Positions 4,896 to 10,031 of a DNA stretch of 10,031 bases are shown here, one piece after another. The notes beneath the pieces are model-generated. The model was not told where the DNA came from. It was given only the letters and a program-made list of their open reading frames with translations, and made no database searches. The DNA is from Calditrichaeota bacterium AABM5.125.24. Lineage in GTDB: Bacteria; Electryoneota; AABM5-125-24; Hatepunaeales; Hatepunaeaceae. Each line of letters begins with the position of its first letter. Position 1 is the first letter of the stretch. Where the stretch lies: contig MWJR01000203.1 in NCBI GenBank assembly GCA_002127415.1, positions 1 through 10,031 of the forward strand, in the 5' to 3' direction. The position numbers and the translations under genes were made by a program.

Positions 4896-6701
4896 TTGAG
4901 ACCATTTCGAGCGAACCTAATGATTTGCGGTGGAACCGCATGCGTCTCCAACCGCTCTTTTGATATCAAGAAAGCGCTGGAGAAGGAGATTGAAAAGCAA
5001 GGTCTGGATGATGAAATCCAGGTAGTGACCACGGGGTGCAACGGCTTCTGTGCTGCGGGGCCCCTTATGGTTGTTCAGCCGGAGGGTATCTTTTACGGCC
5101 ACCTGATGGAGAAAGATATCCCCTTCTTAGTTGAAGAACACTTCCTTAAAGGAAGGCCGGTTAAGAATTTGATGTATGTTCCCCCAGAGACCGAAGTCCC
5201 CATCCCCAAGATGAACGACATTGATTTCTTTAAAGGACAGATACTGATTGCCCTTAGAAACCGGGGGCTAATTGACCCGGAAAAGATTGATGAATACATC
5301 GGCAGGGAAGGATATTACGGGCTGCTCAAGGTCCTGACCTCAATGACGCCGGACGAGGTTATAAAGGAAATCAAGGATTCGGGTCTGAGGGGACGTGGTG
5401 GTGCCGGGTTCCCTACCGGTGTGAAGTGGGAGCTCACCCGTGCCGCGGACGGGGATCTGAAATATATTGTCTGCAACGCTGACGAGGGTGACCCGGGTGC
5501 CTTCATGGATCGCAGTATAATCGAATCCGATCCCCATTCTGTTCTTGAAGGGATGGTGATCGGTGCTTATGCTATGGGTGCGAGCCAGGGTTATATCTAC
5601 ATCAGGAACGAATATCCTCTGGCACTGCAGAGATTGCTCATTGCCATCGATCAGGCGAGGGATTATGGTCTGATTGGGGAGAATATCCTTGGCAGCAATT
5701 TTAGCTTTGACATAAATGTTACACGTGGAGCAGGCGCCTTCGTTTGCGGGGAGGAGACAGCCCTGATATCGTCAATCGAGGGGAAGCTCGGCAATCCTAA
5801 ACCACGTCCCCCCTACCCCACGACCTCCGGTCTTTGGGGAAAACCAACTAATATAAACAATGTGGAAACCTGGGCGAACATTCCGGTCATTATCAACCGG
5901 GGAGCTAATTGGTACTCAGAGATCGGAACCGAAACCAGCAAAGGAACCAAGGTGTTCTCGTTAGTGGGCAAAATCAACAATACAGGGTTGGTGGAAGTCC
6001 CAATGGGGATCACCTTGAATGATATTGTCAACAAGATTGGAGGGGGAATACCGGACGGGAAAAAATTCAAGGCCATCCAGACAGGTGGACCTTCAGGCGG
6101 ATGCATCCCGGCAGAAAAGCTTGATCTCCCGGTGGATTACGAGAGCCTCGCCAAAGCCGGATCTATGATGGGGTCTGGTGGAATGGTGGTGATGGATGAG
6201 ACTACCTGCATGGTAGATGTGGCACGCTATTTCCTGACCTTCACCAAGGATGAATCATGCGGCAAATGCACACCATGCCGGGAAGGAATCGCACAGCTAC
6301 ACCGTATCCTGACCAAGATCACCGAGGGTGAAGGGACAATGGAAGACCTGGAACTGTTGGAGAACCTGGCCAATGTGATAAAAGATACTTCCCTTTGTGG
6401 ACTCGGAAAATCAGCACCCAACCCCGTTTTGACCACCATGCGGTATTTCAAGGATGAATATCTGGCACATATCACGGACAAGAAATGCCCTGCCCGGGTG
6501 TGCAGACAGCTAAATACATACGTGATCAACGCTGAAATCTGCGCCAGTAAGGGTCACGGATGCGGCGTCTGTCGCCGGGAGTGCCCGGAGCAGGCTATTT
6601 CCGGAGAGAAGAACATCTCCCACATCATCGATCAGGAAAAATGTGTCAAATGCGGGGTCTGTTTCGATGTCTGCAAGTTTAACGCTGTCACCATTGAATA
6701 G
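4896..6701 (+). CDS. hndC: HndC/NuoF-like flavin and iron-sulfur NAD(P)H dehydrogenase subunit
   Basis: A 601-residue full-length HndC-type protein. Domains in order: a thioredoxin-like [2Fe-2S] domain (Cys11, Cys16, Cys48, Cys52); the NuoF FMN/NAD domain with GLRGRGGAGFPTGVKWE (163-179), CNADEGDPGAFMD (193-205) and GAFVCGEETALISSIEGK (280-297); an SLBB region; the N3-type [4Fe-4S] site Cys455, Cys458, Cys461, Cys501; and a C-terminal two-cluster ferredoxin domain. The two ferredoxin sites are Cys549-x6-Cys556-x2-Cys559-x3-Cys563 and Cys583-x2-Cys586-x2-Cys589-x3-Cys593. The first has a wider x6 spacing than the usual x2. The protein oxidises or reduces NAD(P)(H) and distributes electrons to cluster-bearing partners. 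The start is TTG at 4896 with AAGGAGG eight bases upstream. The stop overlaps by one base the GTG of the truncated downstream gene, so the two were translationally coupled. Confidence 0.93.
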   Translation: MRPFRANLMICGGTACVSNRSFDIKKALEKEIEKQGLDDEIQVVTTGCNGFCAAGPLMVVQPEGIFYGHLMEKDIPFLVEEHFLKGRPVKNLMYVPPETEVPIPKMNDIDFFKGQILIALRNRGLIDPEKIDEYIGREGYYGLLKVLTSMTPDEVIKEIKDSGLRGRGGAGFPTGVKWELTRAADGDLKYIVCNADEGDPGAFMDRSIIESDPHSVLEGMVIGAYAMGASQGYIYIRNEYPLALQRLLIAIDQARDYGLIGENILGSNFSFDINVTRGAGAFVCGEETALISSIEGKLGNPKPRPPYPTTSGLWGKPTNINNVETWANIPVIINRGANWYSEIGTETSKGTKVFSLVGKINNTGLVEVPMGITLNDIVNKIGGGIPDGKKFKAIQTGGPSGGCIPAEKLDLPVDYESLAKAGSMMGSGGMVVMDETTCMVDVARYFLTFTKDESCGKCTPCREGIAQLHRILTKITEGEGTMEDLELLENLANVIKDTSLCGLGKSAPNPVLTTMRYFKDEYLAHITDKKCPARVCRQLNTYVINAEICASKGHGCGVCRRECPEQAISGEKNISHIIDQEKCVKCGVCFDVCKFNAVTIE

Positions 6702-6811
6702 TGAGTGATATAAGAGCGCTTAATGGTAATGGAAAGTCAGTTGATGTTCAGGAGGGAACAACCATTCTTCGTGCAGCTAAACTGGCTGAAGCGTTTAAGG
6801 TGACATTCTAA
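6701..6811 (+). pseudogene. Truncated N-terminus of HndD-/FdhA-/NuoG-like large subunit
   Basis: A 36-codon frame starts with GTG overlapping the hndC stop (TAGTG) and ends with TAA at 6809-6811. Its middle, LNGNGKSVDVQEGTTILRAAKLA, is the first strand-turn-helix of the NuoG-type [2Fe-2S] domain that opens [FeFe]-hydrogenase HndD and NAD-linked formate dehydrogenase large subunits. The family would continue with the cluster cysteines. Here the frame departs into AFKVTF and stops, 16 bp before the 3' end of the convergent activator B. The catalytic subunit is thus missing at this locus. The fragment is too short to say which large subunit it was. Confidence 0.72.
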
Positions 6812-6827
6812 GAAAGGTTAAGAAAAA

Positions 6828-8150
6828 TCAGGAACAAATATCTGCTCCATATCTCTTGAGCTTCCGATAAAGAGTCACCCTGTGTATGCCTAATTCTTTC
6901 GCTGTTCTGGCCTTGTTTCCCTTATTTCGCATTAGAGATTCTTCAATCACATTCCTTTCGCTCTTTTTATTCTGGACGAATTCTTTAGTATTTGCAACCT
7001 TATTAATTATGTTAAGTGGCAGATGTTTAACTTTTATTTCATCGCCGTGACACATAACAAACGCGTGTTCGACAGCGTTTTCCAGCTCACGGGCATTGCC
7101 CGGAAATGGATATTTCCTGAGTGTCGCAATCGCCGTTGGTGAAATCCGCCCAATTGGTTTGTGGAATTTTTTCCTTGACAAATTCATGAAATGTTCAACC
7201 AGGAGCGGAATATCCTCAGGGCGTTCACTTAAGGGTGGAATTTGTATGTTGACTACATTAATGCGAAAGTAAAGGTCTTCCCGGAAATGCCTTTCTTCTA
7301 TAGCTACCTGAAGGTCAGTATTGGTAGAGGCCAGAATACGGGCATTCGTGTTCATGGTTTTTGTCGAACCCAGAGGTTGAAATTCGCCGCTACTGAGCAC
7401 ACGCAGAAGTTTAACCTGTAAAGATACATCCATTTCGCCAATTTCATCGAGCAGCAACGTTCCCCCGTTAGCGAGGCAGAATTGACCGGGCTTGTCGCGT
7501 TTGGCATCGGTGAAAGCACCCTTCGAATATCCAAACAGTTCTGATTCGAGCAGCGTCGCGGGCAGTGCGGCGCAGTTTATCTTTATATATGGTCCGTAAT
7601 TGCGAGGGCTCAGGTTATGAATGGCCTGGGCAATAAGCTCTTTTCCGGAACCGCTGGGCCCCTGGATCAATACATTACACTCGGACTCGGCAATATCGGG
7701 CAGCATCTGGATTATCTTCTGCATCTCAGGATTTACAGTCACAATATCATTAAGGACCTTGGTCTTATCGCAGCACCTCTTGTACTCTTCAATCACGGAG
7801 ATATCCCGGAAAAACACCACCGCACCGATGTAATTTCCTTCATCATCCCTTAAAATCTCAGTGGACTCACTGATCGGGATCTCACAGCCATCCCTTGCGA
7901 CCATAGTAACCCGGGTGTTTTCGACCGGATCGTGATCTTTCAATGTGTCCTTAAGAGGGCACCTCTTGTGGCAGATTTCCGTATGGAAGATGTCGAAACA
8001 GTGCTTGCCAATTGCCTCGGAAGCCTTATAACCGGTTATACGCTCCGCTGCTGGATTAAATGATAAGATTTTACGATTCAGGTCCGTAGTGAAGACGCCC
8101 TCGCTGATACTTTTGAAAATTATTTCGCATATTTTCTCGTTTTCGTACAT
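6828..8150 (-). CDS. PAS-domain sigma-54-dependent transcriptional activator (module B)
   Basis: A 440-residue paralogue of activator A, aligning end to end without gaps. The PAS domain occupies about 1-120, with Cys51, Cys60, Cys64 and Cys89 conserved with A, while Cys86 of A is Arg86 here. The AAA+ domain has Walker A GPSGSGKE (164-171), GAFTDA (211-216), Walker B LLLDEIG, and FPGNARELENAVE with Ala for the usual Val. The C-terminal Fis-type helix-turn-helix reads GNKARTAKELGIHRVTLYRK. Recognition-helix differences from A (HRV versus HRA, IH versus MH) are few, so the two may bind related enhancers. The ATG at 8150 has GAGGA six bases upstream. Unlike A, this gene has its own sigma-54 promoter (8255-8270), about 100 bp upstream. 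It converges on the hnd operon, with only 16 bp between its stop and that of the truncated hndD-like frame. Confidence 0.95.
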   Translation of the reverse strand: MYENEKICEIIFKSISEGVFTTDLNRKILSFNPAAERITGYKASEAIGKHCFDIFHTEICHKRCPLKDTLKDHDPVENTRVTMVARDGCEIPISESTEILRDDEGNYIGAVVFFRDISVIEEYKRCCDKTKVLNDIVTVNPEMQKIIQMLPDIAESECNVLIQGPSGSGKELIAQAIHNLSPRNYGPYIKINCAALPATLLESELFGYSKGAFTDAKRDKPGQFCLANGGTLLLDEIGEMDVSLQVKLLRVLSSGEFQPLGSTKTMNTNARILASTNTDLQVAIEERHFREDLYFRINVVNIQIPPLSERPEDIPLLVEHFMNLSRKKFHKPIGRISPTAIATLRKYPFPGNARELENAVEHAFVMCHGDEIKVKHLPLNIINKVANTKEFVQNKKSERNVIEESLMRNKGNKARTAKELGIHRVTLYRKLKRYGADICS

Positions 8151-8254
8151 TGAAAGTCCTCGGTAAAGCGTTTGATTTGTAGGTTCCCCTTGGCGCTATC
8201 AGTCCGGGCTGTTTGGAAGGCTTATCAAAGAAGCTCGCTAGTAATATGAATAGC

Positions 8255-8270
8255 GCAATATCTGTGCCAT
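8255..8270 (-). promoter_or_regulatory. Sigma-54 promoter for activator B
   Basis: On the minus strand, ATGGCAC-AGATA-TTGC has the canonical twelve-base GG-to-GC spacing. The predicted start is near 8243, with a leader of about 93 bases. This implies that an enhancer-binding protein, possibly activator A or B itself, controls activator B synthesis (inference). Confidence 0.8.
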
Positions 8271-8553
8271 ACAATTGTTTGATCAGTAACTAACCAATGG
8301 AACTTATAAGTTACTATAAAATAGTATATTACCTCCAACAACTCCTGTAGAAAGTGGAGTGTGAAACGTATATTTTTGCACAACAATGTGAATTTTTGCA
8401 CATTCATTATTACACTTCTATATTTCAGAACACTCCTATAAGTCCACCATTTCAGAGTTTGCCAACCAGATCAACTATCTTATGCCGGGGATTTCGTATC
8501 CTCCTTTAAGCGGTTGGCCTTTTTCGTTCGCACGTCCCTCTTATCCCCTCCAG
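8271..8553. other. Non-coding gap between activator B and nifX-like B
   Basis: This AT-rich stretch has no supported gene. It holds two copies of ATTTTTGCACA 20 bp apart (8372-8382, 8392-8402), the second being part of a CRP/FNR-type dyad. GCCAACC/GGTTGGC arms lie at 8461-8467 and 8512-8518. A minus-strand AAAGGAGG at 8500-8507 has no start codon at a usable distance and may be a relic Shine-Dalgarno. The equivalent gap in module A is only 106 bp, so sequence was gained here or lost there. Confidence 0.5.
8387..8402. promoter_or_regulatory. CRP/FNR-type dyad upstream of the activator B promoter
   Basis: TGTGA-ATTTTT-GCACA is the same ten fixed bases and N6 spacing as the dyads before both hndA genes. 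It lies about 117-132 bp upstream of the -24 element of the activator B sigma-54 promoter, an enhancer-like distance. Confidence 0.5.
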
Positions 8554-8922
8554 TTAATGGGGGATCTCGGGTGGGACTAGATCTGCAGAGTTAAGACGTG
8601 AAAAACCGTAGCCAGAATGAATTCTGCCCTGCTCGATCGCTTTTATGATCTCATCAATGTTGCCGATCACATTATCAATAACTGTAATATCAAGACTTTG
8701 AATTAACTCCCGAATTTCCATAATACTGATGCCACTGCAAATCAATGTATCGACTTGATAATCCCTCAGCACATTGATCAGGTCGATTATCGTGTTACTA
8801 TCGAGTGTAACCGTCTCCTTATGGACGACGCTGCCCCCAGTTATCACGATGAATAAGATCGATTCGGCAAACGTGCTCCGTGGAGCGACCCTGTCACCCA
8901 CCAAAGGAATTCCAAAACGCAT
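8554..8922 (-). CDS. NifX/NifB-type iron-molybdenum cluster-binding domain protein (module B)
   Basis: A 122-residue paralogue of the module A protein. It shows MRFGIPLVGDRVAPRSTFAES at the N-terminus, IIDLINVLRDYQVDTLICSGIS with Cys in the family position (ICSG rather than VCGG), ELIQSLDITVIDNVIGNIDEII, and GRIHSGYG near the C-terminus. The Cys after APR in the A protein is Ser here. The ATG at 8922-8920 is preceded by AGGAGG at four bases and lies 21 bases after the predicted sigma-54 start near 8943. The longer frame to 8946 would begin upstream of that start site. It is divergent from the TusA-like gene of module B and upstream of activator B on the same strand. Function is as uncertain as for the A copy: a cluster carrier or sensor tied to the oxidoreductase is inference. 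Confidence 0.87.
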   Translation of the reverse strand: MRFGIPLVGDRVAPRSTFAESILFIVITGGSVVHKETVTLDSNTIIDLINVLRDYQVDTLICSGISIMEIRELIQSLDITVIDNVIGNIDEIIKAIEQGRIHSGYGFSRLNSADLVPPEIPH

Positions 8923-8954
8923 CTCTCCTCCTGAAGTTACACCCACCTATCAGC

Positions 8955-8970
8955 GCAAACCTCGTGCCAA
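8955..8970 (-). promoter_or_regulatory. Sigma-54 promoter for nifX-like B
   Basis: On the minus strand, TTGGCAC-GAGGT-TTGC matches the consensus with correct spacing. The predicted start near 8943 gives a 21-base leader. Its position relative to the gene is the same as in module A. Confidence 0.83.
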
Positions 8971-9075
8971 TGCAGCTTAGATTTCAATAAGAATTTACCT
9001 TCATCATACAGCAGTTGGATTTATCACTAACAAGAGAGCACTCTCAACATTCTCAAATGTATGCATCCATCACGA

Positions 9076-9228
9076 GTTGCACATATTCCAGGATGCAAGA
9101 TATAAAAGAGTTGGTTGATAGATATCCTTACCTCTTAGAAACTCCCTTTTAAAAAAAACCGGTCTATTTCTAAAAATATATGTTGCCTGAGTAGTTGCAC
9201 TGTAACGAATTCATGCAACCAATGCAAC
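9076..9228. promoter_or_regulatory. Candidate enhancer region of module B
   Basis: GTTGCA/TGCAAC half-sites cluster here: GTTGCA at 9076-9081 with TGCAA at 9094-9098, ATATGTTGC ending at 9186, GTTGCA at 9194-9199, and TGCAAC at 9214-9219 and 9223-9228. The pair 9194-9219 forms an inverted repeat with a 14-bp spacer. The right-hand cluster is about 80-125 bp upstream of the plus sigma-54 promoter, as in module A, and shares ATATGTTGC with it. The remaining bases between 8971 and 9305 show nothing else that I can support. Confidence 0.5.
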
Positions 9229-9305
9229 CGTTGGACATTCTTAGTGCACTTCCTAATATATTGTTTAATCAACGCTTGTGGCTATTTCATTCCCGCTTTT
9301 TACAA

Positions 9306-9321
9306 TTGGCATAACAATTGC
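9306..9321 (+). promoter_or_regulatory. Sigma-54 promoter for the TusA-like gene of module B
   Basis: TTGGCAT-AACAA-TTGC has canonical spacing and one departure (T for C) in the -24 box. It also forms an ATTGGCA/TGCCAAT inverted repeat. The predicted start near 9333 gives a leader of about 52 bases. Confidence 0.78.
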
Positions 9322-9384
9322 CAATATAGGAAGTGAACGTCAAAACCAGAAGATCATCACATCAAATCAAAAAAAGGAGATGGT

Positions 9385-9657
9385 ATGATGAAAGGAACGA
9401 TGGATGATGATGAACTTAAGAACCTGAAGATTGATAAAGTCATTGACACCAGAGGCACGGCCTACCCTGTCCCCCTGCTTGAAACGAGGAAGTCTATGGC
9501 TGAGGTGCCCAAGGGGGCGATTCTGGAGGTGATCTCATACGATCCGAACACCAATGATGACATCCCGATCTGGGCTAACAAGGCCGGTCATGAATACTTG
9601 GGAACCATCGACTTTACTGGATACTGCGGGATCTTCGTGCGGAACGGCGGCTGGTAG
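9385..9657 (+). CDS. TusA-like small protein lacking the catalytic cysteine (B)
   Basis: A 90-residue homologue of A1 and A2. DTRGTAYPVPLLETRKSM (21-38) is the closest of the three to the canonical DxRGxxCPxPLL motif, yet Tyr27 stands where the catalytic Cys should be. KGAILEVISYDPNTNDDIPIWANKAGH (43-69) and FTGYCGIFVRNGGW complete the domain. A lone Cys81 aligns with Cys76 of A2. The ATG at 9385 (or the adjacent one at 9388) follows AAAGGAG at five bases. It is the only TusA-like gene in this module, against two in module A. It is led by a sigma-54 promoter and followed by an hndA-like gene, the same context as in A. The role is unknown: persulfide transfer by the usual mechanism is unlikely. 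Confidence 0.82.
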   Translation: MMKGTMDDDELKNLKIDKVIDTRGTAYPVPLLETRKSMAEVPKGAILEVISYDPNTNDDIPIWANKAGHEYLGTIDFTGYCGIFVRNGGW

Positions 9658-9696
9658 CGCCAAAGAAACCAACTGCAGTAGTTTTTTCCTTTATTT

Positions 9697-9712
9697 TGTG
9701 ATTTAATGCACA
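9697..9712 (+). promoter_or_regulatory. CRP/FNR-type dyad between the TusA-like gene and the second hndA-like gene
   Basis: TGTGA-TTTAAT-GCACA, embedded in a 19-base stretch that differs from the module A copy (3878-3896) only at the two central bases. It lies 40 bp past the TusA-like stop and 165 bp before the hndA-like ATG. Confidence 0.55.
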
Positions 9713-9765
9713 AATATTGCAGGAAATCAGTTCAAATACAGTCGTTAGAATCCATTGCAGAATTC

Positions 9766-9784
9766 AAACCGAAAGCGGTTTTTT
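9766..9784 (+). terminator. Possible weak terminator or attenuator before the second hndA-like gene
   Basis: AAACCG-aaag-CGGTTT forms a 6-bp stem followed at once by TTT. It could partially end the TusA-like transcript so that the small protein is made in excess over the hnd subunits. The stem is short, so this is tentative. Confidence 0.35.
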
Positions 9785-9876
9785 GTCAATTATATATCAG
9801 TAAATACCTCAGTTACATGAATCTATCAAATCATTAATGGGATAGTAGTGATTACGTCGGGTAACAGGAGGAAGAA

Positions 9877-10031
9877 ATGAAAAACGGTAAGGTCCAAAAG
9901 ATTGTCGAAAAATGGGGCAAGAACAGCCAGCATACAATCGAGATGCTGCTTGACGTGCAGTCCGAATTTGACTGCCTGTCTGAAGAGGCTCTGACCCAGA
10001 TTTCGACTGAAGTGGGGATGCCCCTCAGTAA
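9877..10031 (+). CDS. Second HndA/NuoE-like subunit, N-terminal part (runs off right edge)
   Basis: An open frame of 51 codons starts at ATG 9877 and runs past the end of the window. AGGAGG lies just upstream, in the same AGGAGGAAGAAATG context as hndB. The translation (KIVEKWGKNSQHTIEMLLDVQSEFDCLSEEALTQISTEVGMPLS) matches the N-terminal helical region of NuoE/HndA proteins and aligns with residues 8-51 of hndA (QIIAKHKSEPSALIAILQDVQEEYRYLPEEAM and on). The [2Fe-2S] cysteines would be outside the window. Its place after the TusA-like gene mirrors module A and suggests that a second hnd operon continues to the right. Confidence 0.8.
   Translation, partial: MKNGKVQKIVEKWGKNSQHTIEMLLDVQSEFDCLSEEALTQISTEVGMPLS

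Noticed and set aside
8461..8518. GCCAACC/GGTTGGC inverted repeat followed by CTTTTT as a terminator
   Set aside because: The T-run is on the plus strand, where no gene precedes it, and the loop is over 40 bases. On the minus strand it has no T-run.

Overview
The window looks like a chromosomal piece of an anaerobic, sigma-54-using bacterium, most plausibly Desulfobacterota or a nearby deep lineage. The reasons are two sigma-54 activators of the PAS/AAA+/Fis type, five near-consensus -24/-12 promoters, and an operon related to the diaphorase part of NAD(P)-linked [FeFe] hydrogenase (HndA, HndB, HndC) or NAD-linked formate dehydrogenase. Nothing seen fixes the taxon. There are no RNA genes, IS transposases or CRISPR arrays.

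Layout. Positions 1-746 (minus) hold the N-terminal part of an M3-family oligoendopeptidase that runs off the left edge. A minus-strand terminator (831-856) separates it from the first of two paralogous modules. Module A runs leftward as a NifX-like cluster-binding protein (2315-2665) and then a PAS/sigma-54 activator (886-2208). It runs rightward as two small TusA-like proteins (3229-3483, 3569-3823), then hndA (3932-4384), hndB (4405-4788), hndC (4896-6701) and a truncated 36-codon remnant (6701-6811) of the next gene, an [FeFe]-hydrogenase or formate-dehydrogenase large subunit. Module B repeats the plan: activator (6828-8150, minus), NifX-like protein (8554-8922, minus), one TusA-like protein (9385-9657, plus) and the start of a second hndA-like gene (9877 to the right edge).

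How it works together. Each module has a divergent pair of sigma-54 promoters: minus towards nifX-like (2701-2716, 8955-8970) and plus towards the TusA-like genes (3137-3152, 9306-9321). GTTGCA/TGCAAC dyads lie between them at enhancer distance. Activator B has an additional sigma-54 promoter (8255-8270). Three CRP/FNR-type dyads, TGTGA-N6-GCACA, occur in the window (3878-3893, 8387-8402, 9697-9712). Two lie just before the hndA genes and one upstream of the activator B promoter. I infer a redox- or substrate-gated circuit in which Cys-containing PAS activators switch on small accessory proteins and a flavin/Fe-S NAD(P)H dehydrogenase module, with a second global regulator acting on hnd.

The points that stand out are three TusA-like proteins that all lack the family's catalytic cysteine, the duplicated regulatory cassette, the loss of the catalytic subunit at the junction of the two modules, and a nested inverted-repeat element inserted in the module A control region.
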